Of a DNA stretch of 44,544 bases, positions 29,208-36,037 are shown one piece after another. Position 1 is the stretch's first letter. Each line of letters starts with the position of its first letter. The position numbers were made by a program, and so were the translations under genes. The notes under the pieces are model-generated. The model had not been told where the DNA came from and ran no database searches. It was given only the letters and a program-made list of their open reading frames with translations. The stretch covers positions 1 through 44,544 of the forward strand of contig JAAYDA010000003.1 in assembly GCA_012729505.1 (NCBI GenBank). The letters are read 5' to 3'. Source of the DNA: Syntrophomonadaceae bacterium. Lineage in GTDB: Bacteria > Bacillota > Syntrophomonadia > Syntrophomonadales > DTU052.

Positions 29208-29789
29208 ATGGAACACAAACTACCGGCATTACCATTTGCCAGTGATGCTCTCCAGCCAGTGATTTCCCCTGAGACTATAGAGTTTCATTATGGAAAACAC
29301 CACCAGACCTATGTCAACAACCTTAACAAACTGATTCAGGGTACCGAATATCAGGAAATGAGCTTGGAGGATATAGTCAAAAAGTCTTCCGGGGGATTAT
29401 TCAACAATGCGGCCCAGGTATATAATCATACTTTTTACTGGAATTGCCTCAGTCCTGATGGCGGTGGAGAGCCTACCGGAAAGCTGGCGGATTTAATTAA
29501 CCAGAGCTTTGGCTCATTCGCCGCATTCAAGCAGAAATTCTCCGACACGGCCATAGGCACGTTTGGGTCAGGCTGGGCCTGGCTGGTTAAGAATGCCGAC
29601 GGAACCCTGGGCATTGAAAGCACCGGTAATGCAGGGACACCCCTCGCTGCCGGAAAGACTCCGCTGCTCACCTGTGATGTGTGGGAGCACGCCTATTATA
29701 TTGATTATCGCAATGCCAGAGCAGCCTATGTAGAAAAATTCTGGGATATAGTCAACTGGAATTTCGTCGCCTCTAACTTAGAAAAATAG
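29208..29789 (+). CDS. sodA: superoxide dismutase (Fe/Mn family)
   Basis: The protein has 193 residues from the ATG at 29208 after AAAGAGG; a GTG nine bases earlier overlaps the ribosome site. Metal ligands are H27, H74, D157 and H161 ([36 protein letters not shown]). It converts superoxide to peroxide and oxygen and is expected to be cytoplasmic, with no signal peptide. A TATAAT-like element lies about 55 bases upstream. Fe or Mn preference cannot be settled by eye. Confidence 0.96.
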   Translation: MEHKLPALPFASDALQPVISPETIEFHYGKHHQTYVNNLNKLIQGTEYQEMSLEDIVKKSSGGLFNNAAQVYNHTFYWNCLSPDGGGEPTGKLADLINQSFGSFAAFKQKFSDTAIGTFGSGWAWLVKNADGTLGIESTGNAGTPLAAGKTPLLTCDVWEHAYYIDYRNARAAYVEKFWDIVNWNFVASNLEK

Positions 29790-29824
29790 GGGATTACCCA
29801 AACCAGAGAGGAAGAACCTCCTCA

Positions 29825-29853
29825 TTGACAGAAAGTGCCCATTTTATTAGAAT
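29825..29853 (+). promoter_or_regulatory. promoter of tRNA-Ser(CGA)
   Basis: TTGACA (29825-29830) and TAGAAT (29848-29853) are 17 bases apart, ending 17 bases before the tRNA. Confidence 0.85.
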
Positions 29854-29870
29854 GAATGAGCACTTAAGAA

Positions 29871-29962
29871 GGAGAGATGGCTGAGTCCGGCTGAAAGCGC
29901 ACGACTCGAAATCGTGTGGGCGGGTGACCGTCCCGTGGGTTCGAATCCCACTCTCTCCGCCA
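29871..29962 (+). tRNA. tRNA-Ser (anticodon CGA)
   Basis: The 92-base gene begins GGAGAGATGGCTGAG and ends CTCTCTCCGCCA. The anticodon loop is CTCGAAA, flanked by ACGA/TCGT. It has a long variable arm and an encoded CCA. Confidence 0.97.
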
Positions 29963-29968
29963 TTTTGT

Positions 29969-29994
29969 GTGACAAGGGGACGGGGTTCTGTCAC
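29969..29994. repeat. REP-like short palindrome
   Basis: GTGACA (29969-29974) and TGTCAC (29989-29994) enclose AGGGGACGGGGTTC. This GTGACA...GGGGACGG...TGTCAC pattern is reminiscent of REP elements mobilised by IS200-like transposases. No transposase is in the window. Confidence 0.45.
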
Positions 29995-30037
29995 CCTATT
30001 GACTTTTAATGAGCTGACGTAATATTATACATCTAAT

Positions 30038-30091
30038 AAGGCTATGAAGGTCTGAGACCTGTATGCAGCAGGGGCAGGACTTCATGGCCTT
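30038..30091 (+). terminator. hairpin between tRNA-Ser(CGA) and the methyltransferase gene
   Basis: AAGGCTATGAAGGTC (30038-30052) pairs almost fully with GACTTCATGGCCTT (30078-30091), and CTATTTTCTG follows. It may terminate the tRNA transcript or act as a leader hairpin of the next gene. Confidence 0.45.
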
Positions 30092-30121
30092 CTATTTTCT
30101 GTAATTTAAGGGGTGACTATA

Positions 30122-30940
30122 TTGAGCATAGAGGAAATTCGGGAGAAATGGCGTCAAAGACAAACCAACATTCAGGCCAGCATAGATATGTGGAATTCAA
30201 GGGCAGAGAGGTTCGGAGAATTTATTCTGCCGGAGGCAAAGGATAATTCCTTTTTAAGGCTGCTGGAAGAAAAGAATATGCTGGGTCCGGAAAAGCTGGT
30301 TTTGGATGTAGGGTGTGGCGCTGGAAAGTATGCTTTGGCCATAGCCCCCAGCTGCCGTCATATAACCGGTGTGGATTTATCTCCTGAAATGATCGGGATT
30401 GCCCGGAAAAAAACGGTGGAATACCATATCGAAAATGTAGATTTTTTCGTGGAGGATTGGCATCAGCTGGATATTGAAAAGACCGGATACACAAATAAGT
30501 TTGATCTGGTCTTTGCTCATATGACTCCGGCTGTTCAAAGTGCCGAAAGCTTTGAAAAGCTTTCGGCGGCCTCCAGGGGCTGGTGTGTGTTATCCAAGCC
30601 GGTAAGGAGAACTGATCCGGTATCTGATAAGGTCAAAGAGCTGGTTGGCATCAAGGAACGCAGGGAGAGTGCTGATAATGACATCTTGTTTGCTTTTCAG
30701 CTTTTATGGCTGCAGGGATATCTGCCTCAGCTGGAATATGAGAAGAAAATTTGGAATTTGCAGCAGACTTTGGAAGAGGCCTATGGGTTGTATGTTAACC
30801 GGATAAAAACTTACCGGGACATTACTGAGGCAGAGGAAGAGAAGGTAAAAGCTTATCTGAGATCACTGGTTCGGGATGGTTTCATTTATGAGGATACGGA
30901 TACCACCATCGCAACCTTGTATTGGCAGGCAGGATCATAA
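30122..30940 (+). CDS. class I SAM-dependent methyltransferase
   Basis: The protein has 272 residues from the TTG at 30122, eight bases after AAGGGG; a GTG nine bases earlier falls within the ribosome site. SAM motif I VLDVGCGAG is at about 60-68 and the acidic end of strand 2 in GVDLSPEM. The C-terminal half is helical and Glu-rich. The substrate is unknown. It is flanked by hairpins and stands alone, with the Cys-rich small-protein cluster convergent downstream. Confidence 0.85.
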   Translation: MSIEEIREKWRQRQTNIQASIDMWNSRAERFGEFILPEAKDNSFLRLLEEKNMLGPEKLVLDVGCGAGKYALAIAPSCRHITGVDLSPEMIGIARKKTVEYHIENVDFFVEDWHQLDIEKTGYTNKFDLVFAHMTPAVQSAESFEKLSAASRGWCVLSKPVRRTDPVSDKVKELVGIKERRESADNDILFAFQLLWLQGYLPQLEYEKKIWNLQQTLEEAYGLYVNRIKTYRDITEAEEEKVKAYLRSLVRDGFIYEDTDTTIATLYWQAGS

Positions 30941-30968
30941 TCTGGCCGGAGAAAGGTGATTGTAAAAG

Positions 30969-31043
30969 ATGAGGCTGCAGGACGGCAAGAAAGCTCAAAT
31001 GGCTGAGGATTTCGGCGGGTTTAAAAAGCTAAAGCTGGAATGA
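30969..31043 (+). CDS. possible 24-residue small ORF
   Basis: The ATG at 30969 opens a short Lys-rich frame, MRLQDGKKAQMAEDFGG..., ending in TGA. GGAGAAAGGTG lies upstream but 10 or more bases too far. It could be a remnant or chance. No family is recognised. Confidence 0.2.
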   Translation: MRLQDGKKAQMAEDFGGFKKLKLE

Positions 31044-31047
31044 AGTT

Positions 31048-31083
31048 AAGCCCAGAGCCGCTCTTTTGGGAGACTCTGGGCTT
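31048..31083 (-). terminator. probable terminator of the small Cys-rich cluster
   Basis: AAGCCCAGAG (31048-31057) pairs with CTCTGGGCTT (31074-31083) around a 16-base loop. It lies nine bases beyond the stop codon of the last cluster gene and may also stop plus-strand transcripts. The following T-content is low on both strands. Confidence 0.55.
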
Positions 31084-31091
31084 TGAAGGGA

Positions 31092-31316
31092 TTAGCCTAC
31101 GGGAAATCCGGGACACTGGGCGTTGTAATTGTTTATCCAGGTGTTGCCAAAGATAAAGAACTTTATGCTCCTGGGGCAGCAACACGCACGGGAGGATCCG
31201 CAGCCAGAGGCCACTTCGGGTTCATCCTGGCAGCGCAGCAGGGACATGATCTGTTCTGCATTTTGGGCTACGGCGGCGATATTCTCCGGGGTTATAACAT
31301 TGGGCATCTCAGTCAT
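31092..31316 (-). CDS. small Cys-rich protein, copy A (unknown family)
   Basis: The protein has 74 residues from the ATG at 31316, which follows AAAGGAGG. Residues 4-28 form a likely helix (MPNVITPENIAAVAQ..., continuing to LLR). Then comes a variable linker with CGSSRACCCP (39-48) and the shared C-terminal block IKFFIFGNTWINNYNAQCP (51-69). There is no signal peptide. I do not recognise the family. The Cys cluster suggests metal binding or disulfide cross-linking, perhaps in a spore or envelope structure, but that is inference. It is the last gene of four on this strand. Confidence 0.75.
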   Translation of the reverse strand: MTEMPNVITPENIAAVAQNAEQIMSLLRCQDEPEVASGCGSSRACCCPRSIKFFIFGNTWINNYNAQCPGFPVG

Positions 31317-31387
31317 TCTTCGATTTACCTCCTTTATATAATTATTTATAAACACATCAAGTCTGATTAAATATTCACCGTATGTCT

Positions 31388-31621
31388 CTAAAAGGGAACC
31401 TCGGGGCACTGGGAATTGTAGTTATTGATCCAGGCATTGCCAAAGATAAAAAACTTTATCTGTCCAGGGCAGCAGCAGGCAACGGAATTGCGGTCTGGTC
31501 CACAACTTGAGGCTACCGGTTGAGGCTGTTCTTTTCCCCGCAGCAGGGACATGATCTGCTCTGCATTTTGGGCTACGGCGGCGATATTCTCCGGGGTCAA
31601 AACAGTGGGCATTTGAGCCAT
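31388..31621 (-). CDS. small Cys-rich protein, copy B (unknown family)
   Basis: The 77-residue protein is a close paralogue of copy A: an N-terminal helix TPENIAAVAQNAEQIMSLLR (9-28), a linker with CGPDRNSVACCCP (40-52), then IKFFIFGNAWINNYNSQCP (55-73) and EVPF. The start ATG has AGAAAGGAGG about eight bases upstream. The helix-coding DNA is nearly identical to that of copy A (one difference in 58 bases), which indicates a recent duplication or gene conversion. Function unknown. Confidence 0.78.
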   Translation of the reverse strand: MAQMPTVLTPENIAAVAQNAEQIMSLLRGKEQPQPVASSCGPDRNSVACCCPGQIKFFIFGNAWINNYNSQCPEVPF

Positions 31622-31716
31622 TCATCTGACCTCCTTTCTGCTGACAGTATCATAGGGAGTAGTGTGCCTAAATGCCGGATAAAGGTTGTTAGTAATGTAT
31701 TGGTGACTGAATGTAA

Positions 31717-31875
31717 TTAGCAACAAGCAATTCCACAACAACAAGATGAGTCAGAGGATACTGATTCCGGGCATTGAGAATTGTAGTTGTTGACCCAGGC
31801 GTTCCCGAAAAAGAAGAACCTTATATTATCGGGGCAACAGCAACTGGGCGCGACTGGAAATGGTCTGCAAGACAT
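31717..31875 (-). CDS. small Cys-rich protein, copy C (52 residues, lacks the N-terminal helix)
   Basis: The ATG at 31875 has GGGAGG eight bases upstream and ends with TAA at 31717-31719. Residues 1-11 are MSCRPFPVAPS, then CCCPDNIRFFFFGNAWVNNY and NSQCPE, matching the C-terminal block of copies A and B. It lacks the TPENIAAVAQ helix and gains a Cys-rich tail (CCCGIACC, 45-52), for 10 Cys in 52 residues. No family is recognised. Confidence 0.72.
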   Translation of the reverse strand: MSCRPFPVAPSCCCPDNIRFFFFGNAWVNNYNSQCPESVSSDSSCCCGIACC

Positions 31876-31880
31876 TCAAA

Positions 31881-32351
31881 TTACCTCCCTTTATAGCTTT
31901 GATCCATTATATGGTTCCTGCTAAAAAGGGGTTCCATTGCAAGAGAATTTTGGTTATTGGGTTTAGGGCAGGTTCTATTCTGATTCATAACCCAAACATT
32001 ACCCATTATTAACAGTCTCATTTCCGAGGAAAGCAAACCTTTCTCCGGGTCCTCATCTTCGCCCAGAATATCCAGTTTAATCAGCTTGCTCGCTTCTTCC
32101 GGAAGCAGTATGGATGGATCGGTTAGCTTATCTTTCCAAAAGCCGTTTTTATTATGGGGGCATAGCCAGCACACAAAGCAATTGGAATCAGGAGCACATT
32201 TTTGGCCCGTATGGCTGGGCTTGGTGGAGCAGGAGTAATTTCCCCCTGACCTACTTTTGCATCCCTGATAATTGCCTTGGTTTTTTTGATGCATTATGAT
32301 TCTCACCAGATTAATCACTTCCTTATCCTTGATTGACAGGAATTCAGACAA
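31881..32351 (-). CDS. Cys-rich protein, divergent copy D (first gene of the cluster)
   Basis: The protein is up to 156 residues. The start is uncertain: TTG at 32351 has no ribosome site, and GTG at 32318 or ATG at 32294 (GGTGAG upstream) are alternatives. It contains NCFVCWLCPHN in the middle and, near residues 113-131, LLIMGNVWVMNQNRTCPKP, which fits the G-N-x-W-[IV]-x-N-x-N-x-x-C-P signature of copies A-C. The rest is unrelated to them. It ends five bases before the start of copy C, so all four genes probably form one operon. Function unknown. Confidence 0.65.
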   Translation of the reverse strand: MSEFLSIKDKEVINLVRIIMHQKNQGNYQGCKSRSGGNYSCSTKPSHTGQKCAPDSNCFVCWLCPHNKNGFWKDKLTDPSILLPEEASKLIKLDILGEDEDPEKGLLSSEMRLLIMGNVWVMNQNRTCPKPNNQNSLAMEPLFSRNHIMDQSYKGR

Positions 32352-32451
32352 ACAAAGGAATTTATGACATTATATTACCAGAGATATTAAACTGTTCTTA
32401 AAATGGCGAAGGATAATGAAAAACAGAAGCGAAACCATTGATTAAAGCCAT

Positions 32452-32485
32452 GGCCCCCAAGGGAGATATTTCTCCTTAAGGGGCC
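32452..32485 (+). promoter_or_regulatory. leader hairpin upstream of pcm
   Basis: GGCCCC (32452-32457) and GGGGCC close a hairpin with AAGGGAGA/TTCTCCTT inside. It lies about 30 bases before the pcm start. No U-run follows, so it is more likely a leader structure than a terminator. Confidence 0.45.
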
Positions 32486-32515
32486 ACAATATGATTAAGA
32501 AGGGGGTGTGCGGGT

Positions 32516-33169
32516 TTGAGAGAGGCAAAGGATCAATACATTGAAGAACGGCAGAAAATGGTGGAGGAACAAATCTGGCGGCGGGGGATTAATGACGAAA
32601 GAATCATTAAAGCTATGGCCGAGGTTCCACGCCATGCTTTTGTGCCGGCGGATCAGCGCAGGTACGCATATGAAGACGGTCCGCTTCCGATCGGAAAGGG
32701 ACAGACTATCAGCCAGCCATATGTGGTAGCCTTAATGATTGAAGCTATTACGCCTAAAGCCACTGATCGGGTTCTCGAAATAGGAACTGGTTCCGGATAT
32801 GCTGCTGCGGTCTTATCGCGGATAGTCTCCCGGGTCTATTCCGTCGAAACGGTTGAGCTTCTGGCAAAAAGAGCTCAGGAGGTTATTAACAGCCTGGGGT
32901 ATGATAACATTGAGCTGCAAATCGGGGATGGCAGCAAGGGCTGGCGGGAAAAGGCTCCCTTTGATGCCGTTATGGTATCTGCCGGAGCGCCGACGGTTCC
33001 GGAGTCCCTGATTGCTCAGCTTTCCTGGGGAGGAAGGTTGGTTATTCCAGTGGGAAGCCGTGCAGACCAGCTCTTACTTCGCATTACTCTGGAGTCAGAT
33101 GGGGTGTCGGTTCAGGAGGAACTGGGTGCGGTTCGATTTGTTCCCCTGCTTGGCAGTGAAGGTTGGTGA
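32516..33169 (+). CDS. pcm: protein-L-isoaspartate O-methyltransferase
   Basis: The 217-residue protein has the PCMT start MVEEQIWRRGINDERI, the substrate loop PLPIGKGQTISQPY (57-70), SAM motif I VLEIGTGSG (86-94) and the C-terminal GAVRFVPLLG. It repairs isoaspartyl residues in aged proteins. The start is a TTG preceded by AGGGGG. It stands alone, divergent from the Cys-rich cluster. It looks like a canonical housekeeping PCMT rather than a peptide-tailoring variant. Confidence 0.95.
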   Translation: MREAKDQYIEERQKMVEEQIWRRGINDERIIKAMAEVPRHAFVPADQRRYAYEDGPLPIGKGQTISQPYVVALMIEAITPKATDRVLEIGTGSGYAAAVLSRIVSRVYSVETVELLAKRAQEVINSLGYDNIELQIGDGSKGWREKAPFDAVMVSAGAPTVPESLIAQLSWGGRLVIPVGSRADQLLLRITLESDGVSVQEELGAVRFVPLLGSEGW

Positions 33170-33260
33170 AGATCTGAGCACTCGAAAGGACAGCGTGGTT
33201 TTCTTTCGCAGACTGCATACTTAGTTAAGGATGGCTCCCTTGAATACCAACCAAAAAACA

Positions 33261-33289
33261 AAAACGCCTTCCCACCGGAAAGACGTTTT
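33261..33289. terminator. bidirectional terminator between pcm and the toxin gene
   Basis: AAAACGCCTT (33261-33270) pairs, with one mismatch, with AAAGACGTTTT (33279-33289). T-rich sequence follows on both strands, stronger on the minus strand. It serves two convergent genes. Confidence 0.75.
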
Positions 33290-33299
33290 GTGTGAAGTT

Positions 33300-33632
33300 T
33301 TATTCTAATTCTTCTTCCAGAACCTCTCCGAACAGGATACGCAGATAATCCCGGCGACCATAGATCACCCGATCCACATAGACCTCATCACCCTGCACTC
33401 GATAGAATGTAAGAAAATTTCCATGTACAAGAAATCGGTAATCGCTTTCCACATTGGCAATGGAGGACAAGGGCGGTCCCGCTAAAGCATGGCTTTGAAG
33501 AATACGCATACCCTTTGTGATTTTTTTCAAAGTAGAGAGTGCTGCAGTGGGATTTTCCAGTTCTTTAGAAAAGTATTCCTTAATTTCCGCGAGGTCGGCC
33601 TGTGCTTCCTTAGATAAATGCAGGTTATTCAT
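33300..33632 (-). CDS. RelE/ParE-superfamily toxin
   Basis: The 110-residue protein from the ATG at 33632 has the fold pattern of the family: helix LSKEAQADLAEIKEYFSKEL, then strand segments YRFLVHGNFLTFYRV and VYVDRVIYGRRDYLRILFG near the C-terminus. RelE-type members cut mRNA on the ribosome and ParE-type inhibit gyrase; I cannot say which. Its start overlaps the antitoxin gene by 8 bases, the usual coupling. In this zone it is probably acquired. Confidence 0.88.
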   Translation of the reverse strand: MNNLHLSKEAQADLAEIKEYFSKELENPTAALSTLKKITKGMRILQSHALAGPPLSSIANVESDYRFLVHGNFLTFYRVQGDEVYVDRVIYGRRDYLRILFGEVLEEELE

Positions 33633-33879
33633 GTTTGATACCGAGATGTTCCTCCACGGCCTCCAACGTGAGCCAACCTTCCTGCTCACCGGACTTTCTG
33701 CCCTTTGCAAGTTCGTTCATAAGGCGGAGCGTAGCCTGTGTTTTCTCATAGTCCTGTATATCTACAATGGCGTACTTGCCCCGCCCGTTCTTTGTCAAAA
33801 ACACAGGAGCACCTGCAGATACATCACGCAGCACCTCGCTATAATTCCGTAAATCAGAAATTGGCTTAATGTTCGGCAT
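33625..33879 (-). CDS. Phd/YefM-family antitoxin
   Basis: The 84-residue protein from the ATG at 33879 (AAAGGAG upstream) has the Phd/YefM pattern MPNIKPISDLRNYSEVLRDV, then PVFLTKNGRGKYAIVDIQDYE. The C-terminal part, which neutralises the toxin, is acidic. Such proteins repress their own operon. TATAAT (33904-33909) and TTGTTT (33925-33930), 15 bases apart on the minus strand, are a possible promoter, with a CTGCGAATTTGCAG near-palindrome just beyond. Confidence 0.92.
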   Translation of the reverse strand: MPNIKPISDLRNYSEVLRDVSAGAPVFLTKNGRGKYAIVDIQDYEKTQATLRLMNELAKGRKSGEQEGWLTLEAVEEHLGIKHE

Positions 33880-33993
33880 GTTGATCAGCTCCTTTCTGCT
33901 TATATTATATGCCATATTGCTGTAAAACAAAACTGCGAATTTGCAGCGTAATTTCATAAAAGATAAACCTACAAAACGAAAGGAGAAACCCCC

Positions 33994-34146
33994 ATTCTTA
34001 CATCGGAATTCAGCAAGAGCTACGAAACTAAAATCGGCAACACCAGCTATACCATCACCAGCGAGTGTCCGGAGGACACCAAGGACGACGCGCTGGTGCG
34101 GCTCATTAAACGGGATATCTACACAAAATTTGAAACGGTCTCATAA
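33994..34146 (+). pseudogene. TnpW-like transposon-encoded small protein (remnant, possible ATT start)
   Basis: A 50-codon frame reads ...LTSEFSKSYETKIGNTSYT, then ITSECPEDTKDDALVRLIKRD, then IYTKFETVS. It is preceded by AAAGGAG eight bases before an ATT where an ATG is expected. It resembles TnpW-type proteins of clostridial conjugative elements, which have an IGNT(S/T)Y core and an LIKRDI end. Codons are G/C-ending in the second half, unlike its neighbours. Either a rare ATT start is used or the start has decayed. No recombinase accompanies it. Confidence 0.55.
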
Positions 34147-34162
34147 AGGGCTATAGGAAACG

Positions 34163-35839
34163 CTATTGATTAGCTGCTTTTTTTGCCTCTTCTTCTTTCA
34201 GGATTTTGCGCATGATTTTGCCGGTGCCGCTTTTGGGAAGGGCCTCACGGAATTCGATGGTGCGAGGGTATTTGTATACGGACATCTCGCTTCGGGCCCA
34301 TTCAACCATTTCTTCTTCAGTTATCTTGCCTGACCATTCGGGCTTGAGAACCACAAAAGCCTTAACATCTTCTCCCCGGTATTCATGAGGTACTCCGATT
34401 ACGACACACTCCTCTATGGCAGGATGGTGATAGAGGTATTCTTCTACTTCGGCGGGAAAGACGCTGTAACCGGATGCTTTGATGAGCTCCTTGGTGCGTC
34501 CGCAGATGTATACATATCCTTCATCATCCACCTTGACAATATCTCCGGTTCTCATCCAACTGTCACCCAGGAAGGTTTCCGCAGTGGCTTCGGGATTATT
34601 CCAATAGCCAATAGCAACTGAAGGAGCTTTTTGCCACAATTCTCCTTCTTCTCCCAGGGGCACTTCTTTTGTGTCATCTTCAAGAACTACGACTCTGATA
34701 TCGACCGCCACCATAGGGACCCCGATGCTTCCCAGTTTGTTTCGGTCCAGAGGATTCAATATAGTGGCCGAGATAGTTTCGCTCATTCCGAATCCTTCCA
34801 CCAGGTTGCAGCCGGTCATCGTTTGGTATTTTTCAACAACGACAGGCGGAACCGGTGCTCCTCCAGAAATAAGGGCGCGCAGGGAAGAGATGTCGTAGTT
34901 TTTGAGATTAGGATGGTTTATCACCGCGATGTTCATGGTGGTAATGGCCAGCCATACTGAACACCGGTATTTCTCGATGGCCTTCAGCAGTGTTTCGGTA
35001 TCGAAGCGGGCGATTAGTACCATGGTGGAACCCAAGTACACTGGGGCGTTCATGCTGTTGGTCATTCCGGTAACATGGAAAAGTGGCAGTACCGTAAGAT
35101 ATACGTCTTGTGCGGAGGCCTTTACCGCCATGGGTGCCGAGGTAGCATTGGCCATGATGTTGAAATGCGTAATCATGGCGCCCTTGGGGTTGCCGGTAGT
35201 CCCCGACGTGTATTGAAGAAGAGCCACATCGGCCTTGATGTCCAATTCAGCTAATTTATCCAGGGGAGGGCCGGTCATAAAATCCTGCCAGGAAACAGAG
35301 TCCGGATAGTCACCCTCGACTGCCAGTCCGGGCGGTATTGGAAGTGTGGGCTCAGCTGGGAGATATTCGGCCAGAGATGTGACGATTACGGATTCGACCG
35401 CAGGAACCTGGGAGCGGATGCTCTGCAGGATGGGAAAGAGGGCATCTTCAATTATGACTACTTTGGCGGTACAGTCTTTCAGAACATAAGTTAATTCGCC
35501 TCCTTTGTACATGGGGCTGCCGGCGATAACGATGGCCCCCAGAGCCATGACGGCATAATAAGAGATTATGAATTGAGGGCAGTTCTCTAGAGCCAGGTAG
35601 ACCCGGTCACCTTTGGTTACCCCCAGCTTCTGCAGGCCCCCCGCAGCCTGCCACACCAAATCTTTAAGCTCTTTGAAGGTAATTTCAGCTCCATAATAAA
35701 TGATGGCCGGTTTATCACGGAATCGATTGGCATTATGGTATAGATGCCAGACAATAGACTCTCTTCCATACTCGATAGAATGGGGCCAATAATCGGGCCA
35801 CACCTTTTCCCATATCCTCTCCATCGGCTTAATTGTCAC
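34163..35839 (-). CDS. acyl-CoA synthetase / long-chain fatty acid-CoA ligase
   Basis: The 558-residue ANL-superfamily adenylate-forming enzyme has LQYTSGTTGNPKG (phosphate loop), GFGMSE, WMRTGDIVKVDDEGYVYICG and the hinge GRTKELIKASGYSVFP. The C-terminal catalytic Lys is in LPKSGTGKIMRK. It activates a carboxylic acid with ATP and loads CoA. Chain length is not predictable. The start GTG has AAGGAGGGG upstream. It is a single gene, consistent with fatty or aromatic acid use by a syntrophic or sulfate-reducing clostridium. Confidence 0.92.
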   Translation of the reverse strand: MTIKPMERIWEKVWPDYWPHSIEYGRESIVWHLYHNANRFRDKPAIIYYGAEITFKELKDLVWQAAGGLQKLGVTKGDRVYLALENCPQFIISYYAVMALGAIVIAGSPMYKGGELTYVLKDCTAKVVIIEDALFPILQSIRSQVPAVESVIVTSLAEYLPAEPTLPIPPGLAVEGDYPDSVSWQDFMTGPPLDKLAELDIKADVALLQYTSGTTGNPKGAMITHFNIMANATSAPMAVKASAQDVYLTVLPLFHVTGMTNSMNAPVYLGSTMVLIARFDTETLLKAIEKYRCSVWLAITTMNIAVINHPNLKNYDISSLRALISGGAPVPPVVVEKYQTMTGCNLVEGFGMSETISATILNPLDRNKLGSIGVPMVAVDIRVVVLEDDTKEVPLGEEGELWQKAPSVAIGYWNNPEATAETFLGDSWMRTGDIVKVDDEGYVYICGRTKELIKASGYSVFPAEVEEYLYHHPAIEECVVIGVPHEYRGEDVKAFVVLKPEWSGKITEEEMVEWARSEMSVYKYPRTIEFREALPKSGTGKIMRKILKEEEAKKAANQ

Positions 35840-36037
35840 AAAAACCCCTCCTTATTTTTGTCGTACTTATGGAAATATTCTGTTAACGTCGCGGGAATTC
35901 CTTTTGAGGTTTTCCTTTTCTGTAATAAATGGGCACATAAGATCCCATACCTATAAAGAAGGGCATCCAGAGATAGGGGGAAACTAACATCGGTCCAGCA
36001 AATATGTGGATTAGCTGGATGGCTGGTGAGTGGTTGT

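Noticed and set aside
29794-29994. Minus-strand frame over tRNA-Ser(CGA)
   Set aside because: It is the usual spurious frame made by a tRNA-Ser gene read backwards.
31422-31625. Second minus-strand frame overlapping copy B
   Set aside because: It is a frame-shifted reading of the same DNA without similarity to the family block.
31083-31720. Plus-strand frames opposite the Cys-rich cluster
   Set aside because: The minus-strand frames have individual AAAGGAGG sites and are homologous as proteins. The plus-strand ones lack starts with sites.
31092-33169. Cys-rich cluster plus pcm as a graspetide/lanthipeptide-type gene cluster
   Set aside because: The methyltransferase looks like an ordinary repair enzyme and is divergently transcribed. 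No ATP-grasp, LanM/LanB, radical SAM or transporter gene is present.
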